Source of the DNA: JBBRZM01 sp963813635
Lineage (GTDB): Bacteria > Actinomycetota > Acidimicrobiia > IMCC26256 > JBBRZM01
Assembly (NCBI GenBank): GCA_963813635.1
Contig: CAWEZO010000007.1
Location: 124,001 to 188,000, forward strand
Reading direction: 5' to 3'
DNA length: 64,000 bases
Numbering within the stretch: position 1 is the first letter of the stretch; each line of letters begins with the position of its first letter. Position numbers and translations under genes: made by a program. The notes under the pieces were generated by a model. That model saw only the letters and a program-made list of their open reading frames with translations, was not told the DNA's origin and did not search any database. Below are positions 8,007 through 16,420 of the stretch, one piece after another.

Positions 8007-8137
8007 GATGTCGCCTCCCTGTGGGCTGGAACCCCTGGGTCGTGCATGCCTCCCAGCATGGCGTACGCCGGAGCGTCGTTCCACCGAGCACGGTGGCTGG
8101 GCGCGCGTGCGCGCCGCTTGCGGCGGGCGCGGGTCGC

Positions 8138-9235
8138 ATGCAGACTCGCCACCCTGTGACCTGGCGCGTCATCCAGTGGGCCACCGGCGGTGTGGGGAAG
8201 GCCGCCATCGAGGCTGTCCTCGACCACCCCGAGCTGGAGCTCGTGGGCTGCTGGGTGCACGGCGCGGACAAGCACGGGCGCGACGTCAGCGAGATCGTCG
8301 GGCGCGGGCTCGGCACCGTCGGCGTTACGGCCACCACCGACGTCGACGAGCTCCTCGCCATGGAGGCGGACTGTGTCGTGTACGCCCCGCTGCTCCCGGA
8401 CCCGGCGGTCGTCGCCCGGATCCTCCGCTCGGGCAAGAGCGTGGTCACGCCGGTCGGGTGGGTCTACCCGGACCCCGCCACGGCGGGGGAGCTGGAGGAG
8501 GCGTGTCGGGGGGGCGGGAGCGTGCTCCACGGTACGGGCATCCACCCCGGCGGGATCACCGAACGCTTCCCGTTGAGCGTGTCGGCGCTGTGCGGGCGCA
8601 TCACCCGCGTGCGCGCCGAGGAGTTCTCCGACATCCGCACCTATGACGCGCCCGACGTGGTGCGCGACGTGATGCTGTTCGGCTCGGAGCCAGCGGTGGC
8701 GCGGACGAGCATCATGCTCGAAGTGCTCGGGCAGGGGTTCGGCCAGTCCGTGCACATGGTGGCCGATGTGCTCGGCGTCGCCCTCGACGACGAGCTGGGC
8801 ACCACGCACGAGGTCGCGGTCGCCACCGAGCCCATCGAGTCACCGATCGGCACGATCGAGCCGGGTCTCGTCGCCGCGCAGCGGTTCCGGTGGGAGGGGA
8901 CGGTCGACGGGACGCCCGTCGTCACCGCCGCGGTGAACTGGCTCATGGGCGAGGAACACCTCGACCCGCCCTGGACGTTCGGGTCCGAAGGCGAGCGCTT
9001 CGAGGTGGAGGTGGAGGGTGACCCTCCCGTCCACCTCACGTTTCACGGCCTGCACCCCGAGTCAGTGGCGGCAGGCCTCGCGCGCAACCCCGGCATCGTG
9101 GCGACGGCGATGCACTGCGTGAACGCGGTGCCCTACGTGTGCCGCGCCGAGCCCGGCATCCGCACCTACCTCGACTTGCCGCTGATCGCAGGTCGCGCCG
9201 ACCGCCGCCTCCGCGCCGACGGGACGACGAGGTGA
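8138..9235 (+). CDS. DapB-like (dihydrodipicolinate reductase-fold) NAD(P)H oxidoreductase
   Basis: The 365-residue product begins with a Rossmann motif, VIQWATGGVGKAAIEAV, and shows VLHGTGIHPGG in the central region and CVNAVPYVCRAEPGIRTYLDLP at the C-terminus, hallmarks of the DapB-related actinobacterial family sometimes named for 2,4-diaminopentanoate dehydrogenase. Paralogues are common in lipid and steroid catabolic regions. ATG 8138 is the chosen start; GTG 8156 is possible. Its stop overlaps the following SDR start by GTGA, so the two are coupled. A paralogue lies at 57478-58545. The substrate is unknown. Confidence 0.8.
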   Translation: MQTRHPVTWRVIQWATGGVGKAAIEAVLDHPELELVGCWVHGADKHGRDVSEIVGRGLGTVGVTATTDVDELLAMEADCVVYAPLLPDPAVVARILRSGKSVVTPVGWVYPDPATAGELEEACRGGGSVLHGTGIHPGGITERFPLSVSALCGRITRVRAEEFSDIRTYDAPDVVRDVMLFGSEPAVARTSIMLEVLGQGFGQSVHMVADVLGVALDDELGTTHEVAVATEPIESPIGTIEPGLVAAQRFRWEGTVDGTPVVTAAVNWLMGEEHLDPPWTFGSEGERFEVEVEGDPPVHLTFHGLHPESVAAGLARNPGIVATAMHCVNAVPYVCRAEPGIRTYLDLPLIAGRADRRLRADGTTR

Positions 9236-10043
9236 TCCTCGACCGCTTCCGTCTCGACGGCAAGGTGGGGATCGTCACTGGCGCGGGGAAAGGCATCGGA
9301 CGCGGGATCGCCATCGGCTTCGCCGAGGCCGGCGCGGATGTGGTGTGCGCAGCGCGCACGGTCGCCGACATCGAGGCGGTCGCCGACGAGGTTCGGGCGC
9401 GCGGCGGCGCGCCCTGGCCGTGCCCACCGACGTCATGCGGACCGCCGACCACGAGCGGCTGGTGGAAACCACGGTCGCGGAGCTCGGCCGTGTCGACATC
9501 CTCGTCAACAACGCGGGAGGCACGATGCCCCGCGCGGCGATGGACACCGACGAGGCGTTCTTCGAGACGGCGCTGCGCTTCAACGTCACGTCCGCCTTCC
9601 TCCTCACGCGCCGGGCCGTGCGCGCCATGGTCGACACGGCCGGCGAGGGGGCGGTGGTGAATATCTCGTCGCGCTCGAGCGACATGGTGCAGACCGCCTT
9701 CGTCGCCTATGGCGCCGGCAAGGCGGCGCTGAACATGGTGACGAAGAACCTCGCCGCCGAATTGGCACCGCGTGTGCGGGTCAACGCCATCTCCGTCGGC
9801 GGCGTGGCCACGCAGGCGCTCGAGGTTGTCCTCACCGACGACAACCTCCGCATGATGTTCGAGGCGAACACGCCGATGCACCGCCCCGGCACGCCGGAGG
9901 ACATTGCCTGCGCCGCGCTGTACCTGGCGTCGCCTGCCGGCTCCTGGGTCACCGGGAAGGTGTTCCAGGTGGACGGAGGCACCGAGGCGCCGGCGATCAC
10001 CGTCCCCGTGCCGCCGCTGGAGCCGACGCCGCGCGAGGGGTGA
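9232..10043 (+). CDS. SDR-family oxidoreductase (one frameshift)
   Basis: Translation from GTG 9232 gives GKVGIVTGAGKGIGRGIAIG (cofactor motif TGxxxGIG), then the frame is lost near 9408-9416 in gcgcggcggcgcgcc; adding one C restores ALAVPTDVMRTADHERLV, NNAGG, the catalytic serine (ISSRSS), YGAGK and a C-terminal VDGGTEAP. The complete product would be about 270 residues, normal for an SDR. It is coupled to the DapB-like gene through a GTGA overlap and may act on the same substrate. The indel could be a read error, because both halves are fully conserved. Confidence 0.7.
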
Positions 10044-10239
10044 CGCGCTATCTGGCGTCCACCGCTCGGGCGGAGTCTGGCCGCCATCGTGAAGGTGTCG
10101 GGGAACACCTCAGTAACGTTTACCGAGACAGTCACGCTGCCCTGACCTACGACAGCCCCACCCGTTATGACAGCGGTGGCTCGCATCTTCAACGCGACAC
10201 CCCCCCTACACTCCGCCCTTCCCTACGAGAGGCATCCCT

Positions 10240-10956
10240 GTGAGTCCAACGAGAAAGACGGCGCTCATTGCGGGCGTATTCTTCCTGCTCACTTTCGTTA
10301 CCTCTATTGCAGCGTTACTGCTCTACGACCCGGTGCTCAACAACACTCGCTACATCGTCGGCGCAGGCGCCGACGCGCGCGTCTCGTTCGGCGCGTTCCT
10401 CGAAGTCCTCCTCGCCATCACAAACATCGGCACCGCCGTCGTGCTGTTCCCCATCCTCAAGCGGCAAAGGGAAAGTGTCGCGCTGGGCTATGTCGCCAGC
10501 CGCGTCCTTGAATCGACGATCATCATCGTCGGCGTCATCAGCTTGCTTTCGGTCGTGACGTTGCGGCAGGACCTCGCAGGAGCAGGCCGCGCAGACCATG
10601 GCTCACTTATCATCGCCGGCCGGTCTCTGGTCGCGTTCCATGACTGGACGTTCCTCCTTGGGCCTGCCTTCTGTGCGGGCTTCGGGAACGGGCTCTTGCT
10701 CGGGTACTTGATGTACACGTCGGGGCTCGTGCCACGATGGATGGCTCGGTTGGGCCTGATCGGTGGACCCTTGGTCTTCGCTTCGGCGGTCGCCGTCCTG
10801 TTTGGGGCCTACGAGCAAGGATCCTCGTTGAATGGCCTCCTGACAATCCCGGAGTTCATTTGGGAGTTGTCCCTTGGCATCTACCTCACATTCAAGGGGT
10901 TCAGGCCGTCTCCGATCCTCTCCCAGGATGGGAGCCCCGCCCTGCAGCAATCGTGA
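10240..10956 (+). CDS. DUF4386 family membrane protein
   Basis: The 238-residue protein starts at GTG 10240. It has about six membrane segments, starting with TALIAGVFFLLTFVTSIAAL, and the DUF4386 features: a second helix after a short loop with VGAGADARVSFGAFLEVLLA, ITNIGTAVVLFPILKRQRE, and YTSGLVPRWMARLGLIGGPL near the end. The family is uncharacterised and lies in the cytoplasmic membrane. It stands alone between the SDR gene and a small DUF1801 gene. The 196 bases before it contain no gene. Confidence 0.8.
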   Translation: MSPTRKTALIAGVFFLLTFVTSIAALLLYDPVLNNTRYIVGAGADARVSFGAFLEVLLAITNIGTAVVLFPILKRQRESVALGYVASRVLESTIIIVGVISLLSVVTLRQDLAGAGRADHGSLIIAGRSLVAFHDWTFLLGPAFCAGFGNGLLLGYLMYTSGLVPRWMARLGLIGGPLVFASAVAVLFGAYEQGSSLNGLLTIPEFIWELSLGIYLTFKGFRPSPILSQDGSPALQQS

Positions 10957-11011
10957 TCGCTCGCCGTTGCCGCTCGAACGATCGGCTCGATGCCGGTGGA
11001 GGACTGCCGTT

Positions 11012-11365
11012 ATGTCGTCACGAGAAATCGACCGCTACCTCGCGATGCTCGACGAGCCCAAGCGAAGCACTCTCGAGGCGCTGCGGAGGGCGATCCTCGA
11101 AGTCGTGCCCGAGGCAGAACAATGCATCTCCTACGGCGTGCCCACGTTCAAGGTTCGGGGCAAGGCGGTGGCCGGCTTCGCTGCGTTCAAGCACCATCTG
11201 AGCTACCTGCCTCACAGTGGCTCGGTGCTCGCAGCGCTCGGCGACGACGTCACACAGTTCGAGCAGACAAAGGGATCGCTGCACTTCGCGATCGACAAAC
11301 CGCTGCCCAAGCGTCTCGTGAGGAAGCTCGTCACTACTCGCATGCGCCAGCTCGGACTCAAATAG
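11012..11365 (+). CDS. DUF1801 (iron chaperone Fra/YdhG-like) protein
   Basis: This 117-residue protein starts at ATG 11012. SSREIDRYLAMLDEPKRSTL, EAEQCISYGVPTFKVRGKAV, FAAFKHHLSYLPHSG and LHFAIDKPLPKRLVRKLVTTR match the DUF1801 family related to the Bacillus YdhG/Fra frataxin-like proteins. It is more canonical than the paralogue at 6683. It probably acts alone in the cytoplasm; iron binding is known only for a few relatives. Confidence 0.85.
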   Translation: MSSREIDRYLAMLDEPKRSTLEALRRAILEVVPEAEQCISYGVPTFKVRGKAVAGFAAFKHHLSYLPHSGSVLAALGDDVTQFEQTKGSLHFAIDKPLPKRLVRKLVTTRMRQLGLK

Positions 11366-11804
11366 AAGAAGGCGTACCGCTCAGCACGGCCCGCGCGGCG
11401 CGGTTCATGCTCGCGGTCGCCTTCAAACCGGCCGGTACCGAATGGATCGGCTACCACGCCTTCCCGGCTCGCGCCGAGGACATGGCGTCAACTCAGCGCG
11501 CTCGGCTTCCCAAGACCCGGCGACCCCTACTGGACCGCCGAAACACTCGCAGGCGTCGCCGCGCGCGTACCCATCCCTCGACATGACCCCATGGCAGGCC
11601 GCACTCAACACCTGAACGCAACGCTCGCGCCAACACTTCACGCCAAGTGCCGCGGCCGGGTGCTCGTGGTCTGAACGTCCTCGCATCACCTCCACAAGAG
11701 CCCAAGGAAGGCACTTCCAGAGGTCAGAGCGCATTGCGGTCTACCGATCGCGCAACGACCTCGTGCGGGCTGCCAATTCGAATGACTGAGCGGACCTGCC
11801 TTGC
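11366..11804. other. Region without a supported gene
   Basis: About 440 bases lie between the DUF1801 and SRPBCC genes. A frame around 11490-11640 reads LSALGFPRPGDPYWTAETLA without a start and may be a decayed gene end, but I do not recognise it. No RNA gene or clear regulatory element was seen. Confidence 0.4.
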
Positions 11805-12293
11805 TCAGGATTCGGCGACGCGCTTGAGGTTGGCGAGGGTGTCTGTGATGCCGTCCAGCGCCATCTGGGCCATTCCGTCGATGCGTGCCTTGACGTCGAG
11901 GTTCGGATCTCCAGCGCTGACGAAGTCCGGGTAGGCCGGAAGGACCTGCCATAACTCGGTCGCTCTGGTGCCATTGCCCTCTGATTCAAAGGTGTAGCCC
12001 CAGCGCACCAGCTCGGCGTCACCGCTTGGCCCGTGGTTGATGAAGGTGAACTCCTGGCCAGGCGCGGCGACGACGACCTGGCAATGAGTGTCCCAGGTGA
12101 ACTCGCCAATGGCGTTGTGGCCGGTGAACCAGGAGCCCGCCGTGCCTGCCTCGCTTGGGTTGTCCCATGTGCCGGACTGGCACACGGGGCTGAGCTCGCC
12201 GATCCGTGTCACGTCGCTGACGATCGCATAGACGTCTTCGGGGGGTTGGTTGATGATGATCGAGTCGGCATGGTTGTATCCAGATACGTCCAT
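11805..12293 (-). CDS. SRPBCC (START-like / polyketide cyclase) family protein
   Basis: The 162-residue protein starts at ATG 12293 and shows the SRPBCC pattern: IIINQPPEDVYAIVSDVTRI at the N-terminus, GSWFTGHNAIGEFTWDTHCQ, PGQEFTFINHGPSGDAELVR and a C-terminal helix DGMAQMALDGITDTLANLKR. Such proteins form a hydrophobic cavity and bind or cyclise lipids and aromatic compounds. Nothing nearby reveals its ligand. Confidence 0.82.
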   Translation of the reverse strand: MDVSGYNHADSIIINQPPEDVYAIVSDVTRIGELSPVCQSGTWDNPSEAGTAGSWFTGHNAIGEFTWDTHCQVVVAAPGQEFTFINHGPSGDAELVRWGYTFESEGNGTRATELWQVLPAYPDFVSAGDPNLDVKARIDGMAQMALDGITDTLANLKRVAES

Positions 12294-12352
12294 ACGACCG
12301 GACCTTACGGCGGGTCCGCGCCGGCTCGCTGAGCCAACCTGCGGTCGTCGTG

Positions 12353-12397
12353 TTGCCCGTGGAGTCCGCGAGAGAGACGACGATCGACGGCTGAACC
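12353..12397 (+). pseudogene. 3' scrap of a gene like the membrane protein at 33614-34516
   Basis: TTGCCCGTGGAGTCCGCGAG and the next 25 bases encode LPVESARETTIDG and a TGA at 12392-12394. This matches the C-terminus LPVESARETTIEG of the membrane protein ending at 34516, including bases after the stop. No upstream part of that gene is present. Confidence 0.6.
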
Positions 12398-12415
12398 CAG
12401 CGCACCGGGGTGCGC

Positions 12416-12793
12416 TCACCGATTGCTGAGCCGGAACCCGTTTCCGTCGTCGGGAGGGAGACGCTTCCTGCGCTGCCACCACCGCCGGCGTCCGGTCTTG
12501 GAGTCTTCGAGGTCACCAATCACCTCGGGTTCTGCGTGCTCGACGATCGCTTCGGCGTCGGCGAGGACCCCCTCGACATCATCGGGCGCCGCGTCGGGTT
12601 CGTCTTCCACCGACGGGCGATTGAACGGCGCGGTGACGAACGTCCCGTCGATCACCGACAGCTCGAAGTGTGAGCAGTTCTCGGGGCAACGCCAGGGCTG
12701 CTCCGGCGCGAGGCCGAGCTCGCAGAACCGAGCGATCTCACCGTCGTCGTAGGTGCGAGCCTCGAAATGGCGGCAGTTCTCGCGGATCGGCAC
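12416..12793 (-). CDS. Conserved hypothetical cysteine-containing protein
   Basis: The 125-residue product starts at ATG 12793. MPIRENCRHFEARTYDDGE, ARFCELGLAPEQPWRCPENC and SHFEL form a compact N-terminal module with four cysteines (C7, C24, C36, C40) that recalls a small actinobacterial family of unknown function, probably metal-binding. The C-terminal half is acidic, then basic (GRRRWWQRRKRL), and has low complexity. No operon partner is evident. Confidence 0.7.
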   Translation of the reverse strand: MPIRENCRHFEARTYDDGEIARFCELGLAPEQPWRCPENCSHFELSVIDGTFVTAPFNRPSVEDEPDAAPDDVEGVLADAEAIVEHAEPEVIGDLEDSKTGRRRWWQRRKRLPPDDGNGFRLSNR

Positions 12794-12941
12794 GTCCCGA
12801 GTCTCCCACAGGGAAGGTTTTGCGCCGGCGCAGTCAGCGGCGGGAGGAAGCTATTTACCGGGCCGCGCCGAGAGTCCCGGCCGCCAGCCAACGCGCGGCA
12901 GGACGATAAGCGTTCGCTCGATGCCGGACCACCGAGAGCAC

Positions 12942-13127
12942 ATGACTGACTCGCAACTCGCGAACGACCGCACCTTCCTCGCGTGGCTCCGTACCGGCAT
13001 CGCGCTCTTCGGGCTGGGCTTTGTCGTTGCAAAGGTGGCCCTCATCGTCGAGGTGGCCCTCATCGTCGAGGTCGAGTCCGGGACCCGGGGTCTCTCATCG
13101 TCTGAAGCGCCCGGCGTGCACGCGTAA
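12942..13127 (+). pseudogene. Truncated DUF202 membrane protein with an 18-bp tandem duplication
   Basis: The 61 codons begin MTDSQLANDRTFLAWLRTGI and ALFGLGFVVAKVALIV, the N-terminal signature of DUF202 membrane proteins (normally about 110 residues). After the first membrane helix an 18-base unit, gtggccctcatcgtcgag, is repeated in tandem (13035-13052 and 13053-13070), after which the frame leaves the family and ends at 13127. It lies directly upstream of a second DUF202 copy, so the pair probably arose by tandem duplication followed by decay. Confidence 0.65.
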
Positions 13128-13188
13128 CCGTCAGATGCTGGCCGGACGCCTGTGGCGTGAGCTGCGCATCCGCAGTTGACTTGAGGAA

Positions 13189-13522
13189 TGGACACGGAAC
13201 TCGCGAACGATCGCACCTACCTCGCGTGGCTCCGCACCGGCATCGCGGCTCTTCGGGCTGGGCTTTGTCGTTGCAAAGGTCGCGCTGATAGTCAAACCAG
13301 ACAGTGCCCAGCTGTCTGATGAAGATCTGTACAGCGCGGCTGGAGTACTTATCGTCCTTACCGGCGCCGCGCTCGTCGTCGTTGGGCATGTCCAGCACGC
13401 GGGCGGTATTGAAGGTGCTGAAGGGCGACGAAGCAGCCGGGCCTAGATGGCCGTTGACGATCACCACGGTCGCCGTGATCGGCGCGGTGCTCCTCTCGGC
13501 ACTCATCGTCGTCTCGACGTAG
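13189..13522 (+). pseudogene. DUF202 membrane protein gene with two frameshifts
   Basis: MDTELANDRTYLAWLRTGIA starts at ATG 13189. One extra G (gcggctc versus gcgctc in the copy at 37321) breaks the frame near 13247, and a second shift lies near 13400 (cacgcgggcggtattg). Across the shifts the conserved pieces continue: FGLGFVVAKVALIVKPDSAQ, AGVLIVLTGAALVVVGHVQH, VLKVLKGDEAAGPRWPL and VLLSALIVVST. The intact product would be a three-helix inner-membrane protein of about 110 residues. The other copy corrects the first shift, so that one may be a read error. Confidence 0.7.
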
Positions 13523-13588
13523 GTTCACAAACGTTGCGCGGGCTTTGGTGCAGTTGCGGTTACGCCGTGGGTTGCTCGGGCGCGTCGA

Positions 13589-14002
13589 CTAGCAGCTGAG
13601 CGTCTTGCTGATGGAGTCCGCCGCGCCCTTGAGCTGGGACTCCGCTTTGCCGAGCGTGGACTGGATATCGGCAAGGCTGGTCGCCGACGTGAGATCGCTG
13701 AGTGTGCCCTTGACGCCCTGAAGGTCGGCCTGGACCGACGCCTTCTCCGACGAAGCCAACTTCTTGGCCGAGCTCTCGAGCGCGGTGAAGTCCGACTGCA
13801 CCTTGGAGACCTGATCCTTGGCGTTGCCGAAATTGCCGCTCTTGATATCGGTACCCAACTGGTTCACCGAATCCTTCAGAGAGCTGGCATCGCTGCAGAC
13901 AGCAGCTTGCTGCGACGACTTGCTGTCACTGCTGCACGCAGTCACCGACACCGCGACCAAGAGGAGTGAGAGTGGGAGAACGGCGAACGAACTGCGGCGC
14001 AT
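13589..14002 (-). CDS. Small secreted lipoprotein, unknown function (copy A)
   Basis: This 137-residue protein has a signal peptide with lipobox VSVTAC (lipidated cysteine near residue 23), then a serine-rich linker and an amphipathic helical region rich in K, S, D and Q (DSVNQLGTDIKSGNFGNAKD, VSKVQSDFTALESSAKKLAS) that should form a coiled coil or helical bundle. Two cysteines remain, one at the extreme C-terminus (KTLSC). It is probably anchored at the outer face of the cytoplasmic membrane. A copy at 37588-38001 differs at two residues. The ATG at 14002 precedes the signal peptide directly. Confidence 0.75.
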   Translation of the reverse strand: MRRSSFAVLPLSLLLVAVSVTACSSDSKSSQQAAVCSDASSLKDSVNQLGTDIKSGNFGNAKDQVSKVQSDFTALESSAKKLASSEKASVQADLQGVKGTLSDLTSATSLADIQSTLGKAESQLKGAADSISKTLSC

Positions 14003-14338
14003 GGCTGGGGCTCCCTGTTCGGACGGATGCGTATCACTGGTGCGGCGCGTCTTCGACGGTGAGCATAAGGCGAATCGCAATCGAGCGCCTCACCCACGGC
14101 GGGTGATCTCGTGCTGCCGTCACCACTACGGGGCGCTCGTCTCGTCTTCAGTTGGCTGGAACGTGCGACTCAGTCATGCGGGATCTCGGTGGTGGGCCGG
14201 GTTCATGCGACGATCAGGGAGTTGATCGCTCATGGCGGGCTTCTCTCGCCGCCGGGCCGAAGCACTCCTCCGCGAGCGGACAATGCCTCGGTCGGTTATC
14301 GCCCACACGCAACGGCGCGATTATCACCGCGCGGTCAA
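14003..14338. other. Region without a supported gene
   Basis: The 336 bases between the lipoprotein start and the end of the MOSC fusion contain only the decaying edge of repeat R3 (to about 14088). I see no conserved frame, RNA or clear terminator. Confidence 0.4.
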
Positions 14339-16108
14339 TCAAAGGTCGATCACGAGATCGGTGGCGGGGCGCGAGCAGCACACGAGTAGGTTGGCCACGG
14401 CGGGCGCCTCGAGTGGCTCGGGGGCGTAGTCGACCGTTCCATCGAGGAGACCGGTCTCGCAAGTGTGGCAAACGCCGGAGCGACACGACCATCGCACCGG
14501 CACATCACAGGCCTCGGCCAACTCGAGGATGCTTGGCCACCGCTCACCCCAACGCACGTTGAGGCCTGTGCGCACGAACGAGATGAGCGGTCCCGATCCC
14601 GGTACGCCCTCGGGTTGATGCGGCGGCGGCATCGGAACTGCGACGACTCCGGGCGTGGTCGACCCCTGTGCACCGAAGATCTCCGTGTGCACACGCCCGA
14701 CAGCAACCCCGAGCGCGGCGAGACCCTCGCGCAACGCGTCCATGAACGCGCTCGGTCCGCACAGGTAGTACACGCCGTCCATGGGGACCCCCGCCGCTTC
14801 GAGTGCCTCCGGGGTGATGCGACCGACCGCGTCGTAGTCCGTGTCCGTGCGGTCGGTCGGGCTTGGTCGGCTGTACCAGATGCGACGGTGCACGTGCACA
14901 AGGTCGTCCAAGAGCGATCCTGTCTCTTCGGCGAACGCGTGCTCGGATCTGTTCCGTGCGCCGTGGAACCACCAGATGTCGCGAGTCGAACGGCGGTCGT
15001 GGAGCGCATGCAGCATCGCCAGCAGCGGCGTCACGCCGACTCCGGCGCTGACGAGCACGACCGGCCGCTCGCTGTCGTCAAGGATGAACAATCCTCGTGG
15101 GGCCCCGACCTCCAACCGATCGCCGATACCGACGTCCCGTCGGATGTGGCGGCCGGCGGCGCCGTGGGGTTCGACCTTGACACCGATCCTGTAGTTGGCA
15201 TCACCCGGGGATCCCGAAAGCGAATAGCTACGCACGAGTGGCGAGGAGTCCTGGCCCGGCCTGAGCTTGAGCGTGATGAATTGGCCGGGTCGCGGCCGGG
15301 CTAGGGGCTGACCGTCGTCGGACTCCAGCTCCAGGGACACGACATCGCTGCTCTCCGATCGCTTCGCCGCGACCCGCAGCGTGCGAAAGCCGCGCCACGC
15401 CGGCGGTGGATCTTGCGCCGTCAGCCCTGCGTTCCCTCCTTCAGGGGAACCCCCGAGCTGCTCGTCGAGAAGCGCCCGCAGGGATACCTGCCAGCCCGGG
15501 CTGAGCGCCGGGATGCGGAGCGCGCGCCGGAGTTGCTCGACATCGTGACGGCCGGCGAGGTAGAGCAGCGCGTTGACGTCGGCGACCGTCATCGCCTCGC
15601 TCCCGGTCGCGATCTTCATCACGTCGTCGCCGGCCCGAACGTCGCCCTCTTCGAGCACGCGGAAGTAGAAGCCCGGACGGCCGTGGGCCACGAGGAGCGC
15701 AGCCATGCGCGGCTCGTCCATCCGGATCCCGACTCGATAGCACGTGACCCGCGGCTGGGTGACCTCGAAGAGCGCCGAGCCGATGCGATACCGGTCGCCG
15801 ATGCAGACCTCGTCGTCGCTGAGCCCGTCGACCGTGAAATTCTCGCCGAACTGGCCGAAGCTGAAATCGTCGCGCTTCATCTGGTCCTGCCAGTATCGGT
15901 ACGAGTCGAGCTGGTACACGTACACAGCCCGGTGCTCGCCTCCGTGACCCTTCAGATCACCCTGGCCGTCACCGTCCACGTTCAGACGCCGGACGGTTCG
16001 CGGCCCCTCGACCGCCGCCTTCCAGATTCCCGTGACAACGGTCTGCCCCCGCCACGTGATCTCTTGCGGAAGCCCGACGTTGACCGATACGAGCCTCGCG
16101 ATGCGCAT
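14339..16108 (-). CDS. MOSC - ferredoxin reductase - 2Fe-2S fusion protein
   Basis: The 589-residue protein joins three modules. Residues 1 to about 215 form a MOSC domain of the YiiM type (VSVNVGLPQEITWRGQTVVT, GDLKGHGGEHRAVYVYQLD, FGENFTVDGL and the cysteine in QPRVTCYRVGIRM), the fold that binds molybdenum cofactor in N-hydroxylated base detoxification. Residues about 235-470 form an FAD/NAD reductase (RSYSLSG, VLVSAGVGVTPLLAMLHAL, VYYLCGPSAFMDALREGL). The tail is a plant-type 2Fe-2S ferredoxin (SCRSGVCHTCETGLL and a distal cysteine in LLVCCS). It could thus deliver electrons from NAD(P)H to its own MOSC domain. ATG 16108 is preferred to GTG 16117. No partner gene is adjacent. Confidence 0.85.
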   Translation of the reverse strand: MRIARLVSVNVGLPQEITWRGQTVVTGIWKAAVEGPRTVRRLNVDGDGQGDLKGHGGEHRAVYVYQLDSYRYWQDQMKRDDFSFGQFGENFTVDGLSDDEVCIGDRYRIGSALFEVTQPRVTCYRVGIRMDEPRMAALLVAHGRPGFYFRVLEEGDVRAGDDVMKIATGSEAMTVADVNALLYLAGRHDVEQLRRALRIPALSPGWQVSLRALLDEQLGGSPEGGNAGLTAQDPPPAWRGFRTLRVAAKRSESSDVVSLELESDDGQPLARPRPGQFITLKLRPGQDSSPLVRSYSLSGSPGDANYRIGVKVEPHGAAGRHIRRDVGIGDRLEVGAPRGLFILDDSERPVVLVSAGVGVTPLLAMLHALHDRRSTRDIWWFHGARNRSEHAFAEETGSLLDDLVHVHRRIWYSRPSPTDRTDTDYDAVGRITPEALEAAGVPMDGVYYLCGPSAFMDALREGLAALGVAVGRVHTEIFGAQGSTTPGVVAVPMPPPHQPEGVPGSGPLISFVRTGLNVRWGERWPSILELAEACDVPVRWSCRSGVCHTCETGLLDGTVDYAPEPLEAPAVANLLVCCSRPATDLVIDL

Positions 16109-16222
16109 CGTTGTCACGTGTCATCTATATAGCGGGTCGTCTCGAACGGCAACAGCTCGGAGGTGGGATCGACCAGCGCCCCCCGACCGGCAGAACCCAC
16201 GCAGCGGTAACAAACGCGCACC

Positions 16223-16333
16223 AAGGGCGCGCTTCTCATGGGTCCCGACGGCGCGTTCATCACCGGCAGCGACTTCCTCGTCGACGGCGGCGTTACCGCC
16301 TCCTACTTCTACGGTGAACTCGTCCCACGGTGA
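16223..16333 (+). pseudogene. 3' fragment of an SDR gene
   Basis: A frame without its 5' part reads KGALLMGPDGAFITGSDFLV then DGGVTASYFYGELVPR and stops at 16331-16333. FITGxDxxVDGG is the C-terminal SDR signature. Nothing upstream continues it, so it is a scrap left by rearrangement. Confidence 0.65.
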
Positions 16334-16420
16334 CCGATCGGCGCTGTTGCGTTGACTCGGATCGGGCCGCGCTGGATCGAGACGCTGTCTTGCTCCGCGG
16401 TGCACTGTTGCGTTGGCGGG

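Larger units (their letters stand above)
13130..14088 (+). repeat. Repeat R3, copy A (direct copy at 37264-38086)
   Basis: From gtcagatgctggcc the sequence is repeated at 37264-38086 and covers a DUF202 gene and a lipoprotein gene. The copies differ by substitutions, single-base indels and a block of about 133 bases that is missing from the second copy. Confidence 0.88.

Noticed and set aside
10095..10125. Imperfect symmetry around gtaacgtttac upstream of the DUF4386 gene
   Set aside because: The arms do not align when centred properly, and the site has no second copy. It is too weak to call an operator.
14465..16132. Plus-strand frames across the MOSC fusion
   Set aside because: They have biased composition without motifs and lie opposite a three-domain protein with all expected cofactor motifs.
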